Position numbers and translations under genes: made by a program. A stretch of DNA of 64,000 bases from Candidatus Acidiferrum typicum (GTDB lineage Bacteria > Acidobacteriota > Terriglobia > Acidiferrales > UBA7541): contig JAOAPV010000122.1 in NCBI GenBank assembly GCA_025463055.1, positions 56,724 through 120,723 on the forward strand, given 5' to 3'. The notes below the pieces were generated by a model that worked only from the letters and a program-made list of their open reading frames with translations, searched no databases and had not been told where the DNA came from. Shown piece after piece: positions 1 through 8,304 of the stretch (position 1 is the first letter of the stretch; every line of letters begins with the position of its first letter).

Positions 1-122
1 TCGGCTACCTGAATAAAATCACCGGAAATTTCGTTTCTGGATTTGCGTACCTTGGAGCCATCACTGTTGTCGGAGGCGCGCTCTGCCTGCTGCTTCGAGA
101 AAAATCCGCCTCAGGCGTCTAA
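1..122 (+). CDS. C-terminal end of a membrane transporter (probably MFS), cut by the window edge
   Basis: Only the last 39 codons are present; the reading frame begins at base 3 and ends at a TAA at 120-122. The visible tail contains a hydrophobic helix (GFAYLGAITVVGGALCLLL) followed by a charged end REKSASGV. This is how the last transmembrane helix and cytoplasmic tail of major facilitator superfamily permeases usually look, but the piece is too short to identify a substrate. Its stop codon overlaps by 4 nt the stop of the convergent receiver-kinase gene. The MFS assignment is inference from hydrophobicity and tail shape only. Confidence 0.5.
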   Translation, partial: GYLNKITGNFVSGFAYLGAITVVGGALCLLLREKSASGV

Positions 123-1300
123 GCGAGCACTACGTCCCGCACCGCTCCGCACACCGCAGCCCGGCTCTCTGTATTCAGCGTGAAGAAAAATGTTGAGCCA
201 GCGTCCGGCTTCGACTCCACCCACACGCGCCCTTTGTGCTTCTGCACGATCCGTTGCACCGTCGCCAAGCCGATCCCCGTGCCCTCAAACTCATCGTCCC
301 GGTGCAGGCGCTGGAACGGCACAAACAGCTTACCCGCGTTCTTCATGTCAAAGCCCACGCCGTTATCGCGCACAAAAAACGTTTTCTCTCCGTCCATGAT
401 CATTTCGCCGATCTCGATCACCGCAATCTCACGAGGCCGCGTGTACTTCACCGCGTTTGAGATCAAATTCGCGAACACTTGCTTCATCAGCCCGTAATCG
501 CATTCCACAACCGGCAGCGCCCCGATTTGCCATTCAATTGTTCGCTTCTCGCTCTGGCTTCCCAGCTCCCGGACAACTTCATCCACCAGCGAACGCAAAT
601 CCACTGTCTGCCGCGTCGGTCCCTGCCTGCTCACTTTCGCCAGCCGAATCAGGTCGTCGATCAGCCCCGACATGCGGAACGCCCCTTCCTGTATTCGTCG
701 CAGGTATTTCTGTCCGACCGCATCCAACTGGGCTTCGTTCTTCAGCGTTAGCAGTTCCGCGAATCCTATCAGGGCCGAGAGCGGCGCCCGCAAGTCGTGC
801 GACACCGAATAGGAAAACGCCTCCAGCTCACGGTTGCTCGCTTCCAGTTCCGCGGTGCGATCCCTCACCCTCTGTTCGAGCTCCACATTCAGCTTCCGAA
901 ATTCATGCTCCAGCCTCTCGCGCTCTACCGCATACAAAATCGCCCGCGTAAGGTTATTTCCGCTGACGTCCACCTTCGCCAAAAAGTCCTGCGCGCCTCC
1001 TTGCACCAGCTTCAGGGCCAGCGAATCATCGTTCAGCCCGGTCAGGATGATGATCGCAACTCCCAACGCTCGTGCCTTCGCCCGCGCAAATGTCTCCGCC
1101 CCAAAGCTGTCCGGCAATCCCAAATCCAAAAGCATCGCGTCGATTCCGCCGGCGCTGAGCCGTTTCAGCCCCATCTCTAAAGTGTCCACCGTCTCCAAAT
1201 CGAACGGTTCATCGCTTCGTTCCGCCAGCGACTCCTGGATCAAGCGCGCGTCGGCCGCGTTGTCTTCCACCAGCAGGACTCTCAGGCGAGACGCGGTCAT
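119..1300 (-). CDS. Hybrid two-component protein: N-terminal receiver domain plus histidine kinase
   Basis: The 393-residue protein has a receiver domain at about residues 7-120 with acidic pair VEDN and phosphoacceptor Asp59 in LLDLGLP. A coiled coil follows (about 125-165), then a HisKA domain with the H-box SVSHDLRAPL (His168), and an HATPase domain with an N-box, a DNGVGF motif and a late GTGIGLA motif. It is cytoplasmic, as no membrane segment is seen. The start ATG at 1300 overlaps the upstream gene stop as ATGA, with AGGAA upstream, so translation is probably coupled. A longer in-frame start at 1339 lies inside the upstream gene and is less likely. It probably receives phosphate from, or signals together with, the other kinase of this operon; the input signal is unknown. 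Confidence 0.88.
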   Translation of the reverse strand: MTASRLRVLLVEDNAADARLIQESLAERSDEPFDLETVDTLEMGLKRLSAGGIDAMLLDLGLPDSFGAETFARAKARALGVAIIILTGLNDDSLALKLVQGGAQDFLAKVDVSGNNLTRAILYAVERERLEHEFRKLNVELEQRVRDRTAELEASNRELEAFSYSVSHDLRAPLSALIGFAELLTLKNEAQLDAVGQKYLRRIQEGAFRMSGLIDDLIRLAKVSRQGPTRQTVDLRSLVDEVVRELGSQSEKRTIEWQIGALPVVECDYGLMKQVFANLISNAVKYTRPREIAVIEIGEMIMDGEKTFFVRDNGVGFDMKNAGKLFVPFQRLHRDDEFEGTGIGLATVQRIVQKHKGRVWVESKPDAGSTFFFTLNTESRAAVCGAVRDVVLA

Positions 1301-1752
1301 TGTTTGTCGTTTCCTGGCAGTTTCACGATCGCCAGCCAAAAATCCTCGATGTATTTCACCACGGTCACAAACTGTTCCAGGTCCACAGGTTTTGTGATGT
1401 AGCAGTTCGCGTGCAAGTTATAAGTCTTTAGTATGTCTTCTTCTGCTTTCGACGTAGTAAGGACCACTACAGGAATTCTCTTCAAGTCTGGATCGCTCTT
1501 AATTTCCGCTAGCACCTCGCTCCCATTCTTTATCGGTAGATTCAGGTCCAGTAGGATCAGGTCCGGCCGCGGCGACCCTTTGAATTTCCCCCGTTGTCGT
1601 ACGCAGTTCAGCGCTTCGACACCATCATTCGCTACCATCAGGTTGTTGTGGACTTTGCTCTCCGCCAGCACTTCTTCAGTGAGCCGCACATCCGCTAAGT
1701 TATCTTCGACAAGCAAGATGTCAATCGGTCGAGGCGCTGACTCGAATTTCAT
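1297..1752 (-). CDS. Single-domain response regulator, Rcp1-like
   Basis: The 151-residue protein consists of one receiver domain: VEDN acidic pair at 16-19, phosphoacceptor Asp69 in LLDLNLP, the conserved Thr in VVLTTS and the Lys in ITKPVD. There is no output domain. The sequence style (long loop before the Asp, C-terminal VKYIEDFW) matches the Rcp1 group that partners with phytochrome-like kinases. The start at 1752 was chosen because AAGGAG sits just upstream and the receiver begins directly after it; the longer frame to 1905 would lie inside the kinase gene. It overlaps the kinase upstream by 32 nt and the hybrid downstream by 4 nt, so the three genes form one tightly packed operon. It most likely acts as a phosphotransfer or protein-interaction relay. 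Confidence 0.87.
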   Translation of the reverse strand: MKFESAPRPIDILLVEDNLADVRLTEEVLAESKVHNNLMVANDGVEALNCVRQRGKFKGSPRPDLILLDLNLPIKNGSEVLAEIKSDPDLKRIPVVVLTTSKAEEDILKTYNLHANCYITKPVDLEQFVTVVKYIEDFWLAIVKLPGNDKQ

Positions 1753-3181
1753 TGGTTTCCTGCTCCTTGGACTCGAAACTCTGTGCATCCGCAATCGTGA
1801 AACAGAACGTCGTGCCGCCTCGCGGTGTGGCTTCCACCCAGATGCGACCTCCGTGCCGTTCCGCGATCTTCTTGCAAATCGCCAAGCCGATCCCCGTGCC
1901 CGCATATTGCGTCTTCGTGTGCAGTCGCTGAAAAATCACGAATATCCGTTCATAGTGCTCGCTCGCAATGCCGATCCCGTTATCTCGCACGGAAATCTTC
2001 CAGCCTTCTCCGTTCCGCTCGGCTCCAATGTGGACGCGTGGCGCTGTGTCGGCGTGAAACTTGATCGCATTTCCCACCAGGTTTTGCACCAACTGCACCA
2101 GTTGCAAATCATCCGCAAGCACCATCGGCAAAGAGTCGCGCGTAATCACCGCGCCGCTATCATCGATTGCCGACTTCAGGTTTCGCAAAACAGCGTCCAA
2201 TGTTGCCTCGCAGCTCACCGCAACCAGCGTCTTGCCCTGCGTGCCCACACGCGAAAAAGAAAGCAGGTCGTTGATTAGCCTTTGCATTCGCTTTGACCCG
2301 TCGACCGCAAACCCAATGAACTCCCGCGCCTTGTCATCCAGCTTGTCCGCATAGCGCTTGGCCAGAAGCTGAGTGAAACTGGCCACCGTGCGCAGCGGCT
2401 CCTGCAAATCGTGCGATGCCACGTAAGCAAATTGCTGCAGCTCCATGTTCGAGCGCTCCAACTCCTTTGCGCGTTTCGCCAGCTCGGCAACTTTCCCTTC
2501 CAGATCCACGTTGAGTTTCCGGACCTCCTCCTCTGCTTTGCTGCGCTGCACCATTTCTCGTTGCGTGATGATTCCTGCGACCCCCAGGAACACCAGCCCC
2601 AAACATTCACCCAACACCAGGACTACCTGCGTTCTCTGCGTACTGGAGGTCAAGTCCATCGATCGCTGCGCGAGCAATCGCTCCTCTTCTCCCTTCATCC
2701 CCGCGATCCCCGCCCTGATCTGGTTCATGTACCCTTTGCGGCCCCCTTCCCGCACCAGGGCGATGCTCGCACTCAGACCTCGTTGCTGGCGAACCGCGAC
2801 CGGCTCCCTAAGCTCGCCTAATCTCACAACAATTAGCGGCTCCAGCGAATCCAGAGAGCGTTGTTGCTTTGCATTGTCCGCGGTAAGCTTCCGAACTTGT
2901 TCCGTGCTTTGGTGCACCTCCGCGATGCCGTTCTCATAAGGTGTCAGGAAGGAATCGTTTCCCGTTAGGATGTATCCGCGTTCGCCGGTTTCCGCGTCCG
3001 TCATGCCCATGCGGACTTCATCGAGTTGTCCCAGCACTTGATACGTGTGCAATACCCGCTGCCGGTCCTCCGCGTTCCGAATCAGGCTGAGATAGGACAG
3101 GACCGCGACGAGAAGCAGGATTCCCGCAGCCGCAGCTAGCCCGCTGATGAGCTTTCCTTTGAAGGTCATGAATGCAGCCAT
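1721..3181 (-). CDS. Membrane histidine kinase with CHASE3 sensor domain
   Basis: The 486-residue protein has two transmembrane segments (about residues 10-32 and 186-206) enclosing an extracytoplasmic CHASE3-like helical domain; the motif TGERGYILTG near residue 65 is typical of CHASE3. A coiled coil leads to a HisKA domain with H-box VASHDLQEPL (His257). The HATPase domain carries the N-box NLVGNAIKF, DNGIGI, and GTGIGLA. The phytochrome-type H-box fits pairing with an Rcp1-like regulator, which is the next gene. This is the first gene of the leftward operon, so its promoter should lie in 3182-3414. The ligand is unknown. An alternative start at 3169 cannot be excluded; neither start has a clear ribosome binding site. 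Confidence 0.88.
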   Translation of the reverse strand: MAAFMTFKGKLISGLAAAAGILLLVAVLSYLSLIRNAEDRQRVLHTYQVLGQLDEVRMGMTDAETGERGYILTGNDSFLTPYENGIAEVHQSTEQVRKLTADNAKQQRSLDSLEPLIVVRLGELREPVAVRQQRGLSASIALVREGGRKGYMNQIRAGIAGMKGEEERLLAQRSMDLTSSTQRTQVVLVLGECLGLVFLGVAGIITQREMVQRSKAEEEVRKLNVDLEGKVAELAKRAKELERSNMELQQFAYVASHDLQEPLRTVASFTQLLAKRYADKLDDKAREFIGFAVDGSKRMQRLINDLLSFSRVGTQGKTLVAVSCEATLDAVLRNLKSAIDDSGAVITRDSLPMVLADDLQLVQLVQNLVGNAIKFHADTAPRVHIGAERNGEGWKISVRDNGIGIASEHYERIFVIFQRLHTKTQYAGTGIGLAICKKIAERHGGRIWVEATPRGGTTFCFTIADAQSFESKEQETNEIRVSASTD

Positions 3182-3414
3182 GCATCGCTGTAATCGCGCA
3201 GACCGAATGGCCTGGCAGGAAGGGGGTGTCCTATTGTGAAGCGAACGCGCCGCGGCACATCGGCAAAATCGCCGCTAATTTCCCAGTCGACAACAGCCCT
3301 CAACGTGTATTTCACAGTATTTGGAACTATTAGTGGCGTTCCCGACGCCGAGGAAAAGGCAACAGTCACATACGCATGCAGTGTTCTGTCCTCAAAGCGG
3401 CAAGCGGCCCACGC

Positions 3415-4101
3415 CTACATCCCCGGTATCAGCGGCAACAAATACTCCTGCAATCTCTGACTGTCTTCCCGCGTCAACCTGCCCAGATGAATGCCCATCT
3501 CCTCATGTCCATACAGCCGAACCACCGAACCCGCTCCTACCACCGGCCTCATCGCTTGATTCAGATCCAAGCTCACGCCCACCGATGACCCCACTGGCAA
3601 TGTCCGCGGCGTCCGGATTAGCATCCCCTCCAGGCTCACGTTCACCGTTTCCCCGACAATCTCCTGCCCACGAAACGCGATCTGCACCTTCGATTTAACT
3701 TCGACTCGTCTCGTCCTCCGGTGCACATCGTCCATGGCCCCTTGTGTCGCCCGCACCAGTCTCAGCAACCGCTCCCGATCAATGGGCTTGTAAACAAAAA
3801 AGCTGGCGCCCGCCTCAAATCCCTTCGCCATCGCCGCCGGCCTCAGGTCATCGCTGATCAGCACGATCGGCGTCAGCCGATTCGACCCGAAAGCCCGCAT
3901 CTGCCTTGCCAGCTCCGGCCCACCCGGAGCCGCCATTCCATAACCCAAAAAAGCCACAGCAAACTTCCCGTGCCGCAGAATTGCCGGCGCCTCCTCGCTC
4001 CTGGTTACGGTCAGCGATTCAAACCCAGCCGAGGTCAACACCTTCTCGATCAATTCGCATGTCGCTGGTTCGTCGTCCACAATAATTGCGCGTTTTTCCA
4101 T
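3415..4101 (-). CDS. Degenerate receiver (pseudo-receiver) fused to a PilZ c-di-GMP-binding domain
   Basis: Of 228 residues, about 1-120 fold as a receiver: VDDE acidic residues at 8-11, LISDD at the Thr/Ser position and YKPID with the conserved Lys. The position of the phosphoacceptor Asp aligns with Gly53 in AFLGYGMA, so ordinary phosphorylation looks impossible. Residues about 128-220 form a PilZ domain with RRTRR (RxxxR) and NVSLEG (NxSxxG), the two c-di-GMP contact motifs, both intact. The gene therefore looks like a c-di-GMP effector with a receiver-shaped docking domain. Its start lies 52 nt inside the upstream PilZ gene, a long overlap that suggests coupled translation. Target process (motility, matrix, secretion) is unknown. 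Confidence 0.83.
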   Translation of the reverse strand: MEKRAIIVDDEPATCELIEKVLTSAGFESLTVTRSEEAPAILRHGKFAVAFLGYGMAAPGGPELARQMRAFGSNRLTPIVLISDDLRPAAMAKGFEAGASFFVYKPIDRERLLRLVRATQGAMDDVHRRTRRVEVKSKVQIAFRGQEIVGETVNVSLEGMLIRTPRTLPVGSSVGVSLDLNQAMRPVVGAGSVVRLYGHEEMGIHLGRLTREDSQRLQEYLLPLIPGM

Positions 4102-4511
4102 GGTCGGCTTCGACCTCCGTTCGGCGCTAGGTCCGACAACACTCTGACCGGCGCTCCTGTCCCTATCGCCACATCCGCCGGCTTCGACCTCGACACCTCA
4201 TAGCAATCAAACTGCACTCCTACTCCCTGTTTCCCGCTCGGCGTGTTGATATCCTCCACTCGTACCACGTGCCCCGTGCATCGCCACTCGCTCGCCGGCT
4301 CCCCGACAATTTCTCGCGGCATGTTGAAAAGTACTTCTACCGTCTCCCCTTTGTGCAGCACGGAATTTATCGCAAAGTAAATTCCGTGTTGCGAAAGATT
4401 CACCGACTCCGCCGAACACTCGGGTATCGCCGATTTCCAAAGCCGTACGCGAAGTGGCGTCTTCATCTTGTAGCGTCCCGCCAACCGGCGGTCGGTTCGA
4501 TAACGATTCAT
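4050..4511 (-). CDS. PilZ domain protein
   Basis: The 153-residue protein (start at 4511, MNRYRTDRR) contains one PilZ domain. An Arg-rich segment RRLAGR near the N-terminus and NLSQHG (NxSxxG) are the expected c-di-GMP contacts, followed by beta-strand-rich sequence ending in VGVQFDCYEV. An upstream in-frame start at 4583 exists, but the PilZ Arg motif sits right after 4511, so the shorter form is preferred. The last 52 nt overlap the start of the receiver-PilZ gene on the same strand. It is divergent from the response regulators at 4733 and 5241. It is probably a small c-di-GMP receptor that works on a partner protein. Confidence 0.78.
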   Translation of the reverse strand: MNRYRTDRRLAGRYKMKTPLRVRLWKSAIPECSAESVNLSQHGIYFAINSVLHKGETVEVLFNMPREIVGEPASEWRCTGHVVRVEDINTPSGKQGVGVQFDCYEVSRSKPADVAIGTGAPVRVLSDLAPNGGRSRPWKNAQLLWTTNQRHAN

Positions 4512-4732
4512 GGCTGCTTCCTTGCTGCGCGGATCGGGGTCGTAAAGGGGGCGGCGCGATAACTGTACGGAGGGCGAAAACAAACTCTCACGATTTAACG
4601 CCTATGCAAATACTCAATTTCGTACTGCCCCACGATGAACCATGTCTCTGTGCCGCTCCGTCCCCGCCGTCCCAATACAGGATTCACCCTACTTCCCTTC
4701 ACGAACCTCCGTGCTATGTTTCCGCTGGTCTC

Positions 4733-5128
4733 ATGCCCAAACGCATCCTCATTGTCGAGGACGAAATCTCCGTACGGAATGCCGTACGTGCCTTCCTTGA
4801 GAACTGTTCCCGCTTCGAGGTTTGCGGCGAAGCTGCCAATGGCGCTGAAGCCATCGAAAAAGCAAGTGCCCTTCAGCCCGACCTCATCATCTTGGATCTC
4901 TCCATGCCCCACATGAATGGCATTGAGGCTGCCTCTCTGCTCCGCGCTAGATTGCCCCGTACGCCAGTCGTCGTTTACACCATGTTCGGAGACGTTCTCG
5001 GCAAGCAGCTTGCGTCCGCGCTTGGCGTTGCCGCCATCGTCTCCAAGTCTGATGGCTTGGCCACACTCCTCGCCCGCATCGAAGCCCTCCTCGAATCCAC
5101 CACGCTGGCCCAGCCACCCGCCGCCTGA
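4733..5128 (+). CDS. Single-domain response regulator, copy 1 of a tandem pair
   Basis: The 131-residue protein is a lone receiver domain with VEDE at 8-11, phosphoacceptor Asp in ILDLSMP, Thr in VVYTMF and Lys in VSKSDG. The last motif, SKSDG, is the LuxR/NarL-type receiver ending, yet no DNA-binding domain follows. The next gene encodes a protein of the same length with most residues identical, so this is a recent tandem duplication. The start at 4733 was chosen because the receiver begins immediately there and the paralogue starts at the same residue; the frame extends upstream without domain content. No ribosome binding site is visible. Confidence 0.85.
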   Translation: MPKRILIVEDEISVRNAVRAFLENCSRFEVCGEAANGAEAIEKASALQPDLIILDLSMPHMNGIEAASLLRARLPRTPVVVYTMFGDVLGKQLASALGVAAIVSKSDGLATLLARIEALLESTTLAQPPAA

Positions 5129-5240
5129 ACAAGGCACGCCTCGTTTTGTTGGCTATCGAACCGTGCCACTTGCATGTTTTTTGATTTTGTCTCCGCGTAA
5201 AGACGGCCCGGTCCTGTATGCTAATGTTTAACCACTTCTG

Positions 5241-5648
5241 ATGCCCAAACGTATCCTCATAGTAGAAGACGAAGCCAGCGTCCGCCGCGCCATCCACGCC
5301 TTTCTTGAGCATCATCACTTCGAGATTTGCGGCGAAGCTGCCGCCGGCGCCGAAGCCCTGGAAAAGGCCGCCACACTGCATCCCGACCTCATTGTTCTGG
5401 ATTTGTCCATGCCCGGAATGAACGGGATCGAGGCCGCTTCTATGCTCAAGACTAGAGCGCCCAGCATCCCAGTGGTGATTTACACGATGCTCCAGGACAG
5501 TCTCGGCAAATCACTTTCCGCTTCACTTGGCGTGAAGGCGGTTGTCTCCAAATCGGACGGCCTTCCGAAGCTCCTCGCCTGCATTGAAGCCATTCTCGAA
5601 TCCGACGCGTCCGACTCGCCGGACACTCGCCCTCACATCGGTGACTGA
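5241..5648 (+). CDS. Single-domain response regulator, copy 2 of a tandem pair
   Basis: The 135-residue protein is a paralogue of the preceding gene, identical at roughly two thirds of positions by eye, including the whole start MPKRILIVEDE, the Asp-bearing LDLSMP and the VSKSDG Lys motif. It has no output domain. The segment just before both starts is similar too (TGCTA-TGTTT about 12-20 nt upstream of each ATG), so the duplicated unit included its upstream sequence, possibly a promoter -10 region. It may be a phosphate sink or a specialised partner of the nearby kinases. No ribosome binding site is obvious. Confidence 0.85.
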   Translation: MPKRILIVEDEASVRRAIHAFLEHHHFEICGEAAAGAEALEKAATLHPDLIVLDLSMPGMNGIEAASMLKTRAPSIPVVIYTMLQDSLGKSLSASLGVKAVVSKSDGLPKLLACIEAILESDASDSPDTRPHIGD

Positions 5649-5873
5649 CATCCCCGTCCAACGGAGGGATGCGCCGTCCTCGTGGGGCTTTTTCTCCGGC
5701 ATTTCGCAGGTCACAGATCCGCGGCGAGCGGCTGTACCACCGGACAGGCTTCTGCTTTGCGCAACTATGTCGACATGGCCTATTGAGCAAACTAACGCCG
5801 GCATAACAGGATGGGCTCTCGCCTAAGCCTCACCCCAGACTACCGAGGCCGCACGCGAGACTACGGAGGATTG

Positions 5874-6623
5874 ATGCGACGCACCCTGTTCTTACCAGTT
5901 TTCTCGCTCTTTTTGGCAATAAGCCTGCCGGCTGCAGCGGAAGAAATTCTCTTAAAAGACGGTACGAAAATTGTTGGACACATGAGCGCGCTCCAGGCCG
6001 ACAAGATCGAGGTCGAGACTGCCTACGGAAAAATGCAGCTCAAGCGCGGCGATATCATCGCCATCAACTTTCCCGAAAATGGCGCCGTCGCCGCTCCTGG
6101 GACACCGGCCGCTAAAGACGTTGCGCTGAATATCGACGAGTCCTTGCGCGGCACGCAATATGTCAACAAAACCGGCAAGTTCACGCTGACTGTTCCTTCA
6201 GACTGGAAAATCAATCAGACTCAGCGTTCTGCGCCGGTCGTTACCGCCCTTACCTCGGGCGATGACATGCGCTTCCTCTTGGTCGCACAAGAGCAGTACA
6301 ACGGCTCGCTGGAAAGTTACAAAGGTCTGCTCGAGCTCATGTACCGCAAGACGTTTGGGAGTTACGAAGAGCTGTCACAGTCTTTAGTGAAAATCGATGG
6401 TAAACCCGGCCTGCTGTTTTCGTTTCGTGGGATTTCTACGAAGGCCAACAACTTGCCAGTACAATTTCTTGTGGCCATCGTACCTTCAGGCACCACCTAC
6501 ACGCGGATAGCAACCTGGTGCGTGGAACCGCTCTTCCATGAAACGCAGTCAACGTTCGAGAAAATCATGACCTCATATCACAGCAACGGGCTTCCCACAC
6601 TCGCGCAACTCGCGAAGCCATAA
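5874..6623 (+). CDS. Exported protein of unknown function, SH3/Sm-like N-domain plus PsbP-like C-domain
   Basis: The 249-residue product starts at 5874, where CGGAGGA precedes the ATG and a clear signal peptide begins (MRRTLFLPVFSLFLAISLPAAA, cleaved near residue 20). Residues about 22-70 read as small beta-strands with ILLKDGTKIVGHM and MQLKRGDIIAINFP, like the short barrel domain common in exported acidobacterial proteins. Residues about 105-240 resemble a PsbP/MOG1-type lipocalin-like fold (YVNKTGKFTLTVPSDWKI near its start). It is probably periplasmic. No enzymatic motif is seen, and the neighbours give no function. Confidence 0.72.
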   Translation: MRRTLFLPVFSLFLAISLPAAAEEILLKDGTKIVGHMSALQADKIEVETAYGKMQLKRGDIIAINFPENGAVAAPGTPAAKDVALNIDESLRGTQYVNKTGKFTLTVPSDWKINQTQRSAPVVTALTSGDDMRFLLVAQEQYNGSLESYKGLLELMYRKTFGSYEELSQSLVKIDGKPGLLFSFRGISTKANNLPVQFLVAIVPSGTTYTRIATWCVEPLFHETQSTFEKIMTSYHSNGLPTLAQLAKP

Positions 6624-6763
6624 CAGTGGTGTGGCATGAGCCGGGATTAACAGGATTTTTTCTTTTTTTGCCGGAGGGCTCGAGGAAAGCAAAAGCGGCG
6701 TTGCGGGTTCCGTCAGTTTGCTTGAGGATCTTTCATTGCTCCCGTGCCACTGGAGCCCCTCGA

Positions 6764-7414
6764 CTACGCTCGTCTGCGGCGACGCAGCATTCCCAACCCC
6801 ACAAGGCCGGCGCCTAAGATCGCGAGCGACGCGGGCTCCGGGACAGGAGTCGTCAGAAGTTGTCCGCGAATCTCCCCCGACGGATAAAGCGCCGTGTGCA
6901 GATCGATATAGACGCCGTTGCTCGTAAACGCGCTTACCAGGGAGGCAAAGTCCGGGAACCCATAGCCATCACCAGCGCTCAGTTGCAGCACGTTGTGCGC
7001 AGTTCCTGTCGCTGGAGCGCAGTTGGTCATCAAGCCACCGCCTGAGAAGCCGCAGGCCACTTGGCTACTCAGCGGCACGGACGTGTCATCCAACAGTTCG
7101 TGAAAGAAATTGTTATTTGGCGGGGTGAAGCGGCTCTGACCTGCCGGAGCGTCGTGCAAATGTGCCCGATCGGCAGGACCAGACAGTCCGGTCCAACTCA
7201 GATCGGTCGTGATGGTGAAAAGGGTCGCGTCGATGGTTACGGTGCCAAAGCCCGTGGCAGTCGATGTGCTGCCTCCGCCATCTACGACCTGTGAAGCATT
7301 AAGATTGCCGCTCAGGGTAATAATCGTATCGGCCTGAACAGGCCGGGCAAACAGCGCAATTCCCGCCACGACAATCGCAAGGTACCAGAGTGACGTTCTC
7401 ACACGAATTTCCAT
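6764..7414 (-). CDS. CHRD domain protein with PEP-CTERM sorting signal
   Basis: The 216-residue protein has an N-terminal signal peptide (cleavage after PVQA, about residue 28) and a CHRD domain at about 30-185, shown by TDLSWTGLSGPADRAHLH, HELLDDTSVPL and IDLHTALYPSGEIRGQL. The C-terminus PVPEPASLAILGAGLVGLGM followed by RRRRRA is a textbook PEP-CTERM signal: the PEP motif, a transmembrane helix and an Arg-rich tail. Such proteins are processed by exosortase and displayed on the surface or in the matrix; no exosortase gene is in this window. CHRD function is poorly defined. Confidence 0.85.
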   Translation of the reverse strand: MEIRVRTSLWYLAIVVAGIALFARPVQADTIITLSGNLNASQVVDGGGSTSTATGFGTVTIDATLFTITTDLSWTGLSGPADRAHLHDAPAGQSRFTPPNNNFFHELLDDTSVPLSSQVACGFSGGGLMTNCAPATGTAHNVLQLSAGDGYGFPDFASLVSAFTSNGVYIDLHTALYPSGEIRGQLLTTPVPEPASLAILGAGLVGLGMLRRRRRA

Positions 7415-7700
7415 TTTGGCTCCATCTCAGCTCTGCCGAGGCCAATGAGCAAGCCCAAAAGCACGGATTCCCTGGGTCCGCGGCAATCCTGTTACCAAAC
7501 CGCTTCTGCTGATTACAAAATGGTTCTCGATTTTTTCCCCTCCGACGCGGCAAGTCGTTGCGTTTTCCTGGCAAAATTGTGCCAGTGCAGGCCCCTGCGT
7601 ATCCGCCCCTGGCAGCGAGAATTAGCAGCGAGAAATTAGCCGAGTGCCCCATACGCCGGTTTCGCGTGTGGGGTCTTTGACAGCAGATGGCTCGGTTGTA

Positions 7701-7723
7701 GGGGTGCAGCACTACTGCACCCC
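7701..7723. repeat. REP-like palindrome, copy 1
   Basis: Perfect inverted repeat: 9-bp arms GGGGTGCAG and CTGCACCCC around a 5-nt loop CACTA. The same loop and similar arms recur at 30049-30067. The two copies share the flank GTAGGG, so they are related elements and not chance hairpins. Confidence 0.6.
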
Positions 7724-7762
7724 AGCTTGCCCAGGCGCAAGACTTCATCAAGAATCACCAAT

Positions 7763-8194
7763 ATGCGACACAGCGGTGAGACGGATCCCAGCCCCTTGCA
7801 GCATTTGCGCGATGGATGGTTTTCTCCCAAACGCTTCGAAAGCGAGGCGCTTTACGAACGGTTGGGCGTACTGTCCATCAAGCGATACGTTCCGACTGGC
7901 GGCGATTTCTTCATTCGCCGTTACGGAATCCGCATCGCCCAGATTCGCGGCAATCTTCAATCGCTGCTTCACTTTGAGCGATACACTCGCAGGCTTGAGG
8001 CAATTCACGAGGTTGCATTTCTCGGCTTCTTGATATTTTCTCTGCGTCGAGCCATCCTTCACCGGACAACGCAGTTGGATCTCGCGTTTGCCGTAGTCGT
8101 CTACGTGGTGCTAATCCTCTCACCTGCCATGCTGCAACGGTATAACCGCTTGCGCGTTTGCCCAGTCATCAGGCGGATGAAAGAAGGCAATTAA
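7763..8194 (+). CDS. CrtO-like glycosyl-diaponeurosporenoate acyltransferase family protein, possibly N-terminally truncated
   Basis: The 143-residue product has, in order, YERLGVLSIKRYVPTGG, RYTRRLEAIHEVAF, a hydrophobic stretch of about 20 residues, and MLQRYNRLRV near the end. This order (xLGVxxxKxxxPxGG, then RxxExxH, a membrane segment, QRYNRxR) is what I recall for the CrtO family, membrane acyltransferases that attach a fatty acid to a glycosylated carotenoid. Family members usually have a further N-terminal membrane helix, absent here. A REP-like palindrome sits 40 nt upstream, so the gene may have lost its beginning. A TTG start at 7727 is possible. No carotenoid genes are adjacent, so the substrate is open. 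Confidence 0.55.
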   Translation: MRHSGETDPSPLQHLRDGWFSPKRFESEALYERLGVLSIKRYVPTGGDFFIRRYGIRIAQIRGNLQSLLHFERYTRRLEAIHEVAFLGFLIFSLRRAILHRTTQLDLAFAVVVYVVLILSPAMLQRYNRLRVCPVIRRMKEGN

Positions 8195-8304
8195 CGCGAT
8201 TGTGGCTCATGGCGCGCAATTATATAGTTCGCAGCTTCCAGGTGCCCAGGCGCTGAACTTCTAGGTGGTAAACTTCAAGGCAAGTCGCAACCAGGGGGAC
8301 CCTG

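Noticed and set aside
3236..3460. Short plus- and minus-strand frames upstream of the CHASE3 kinase operon
   Set aside because: Both strands are open, neither has a ribosome binding site, and both run into real genes. The region more likely holds the operon promoter.
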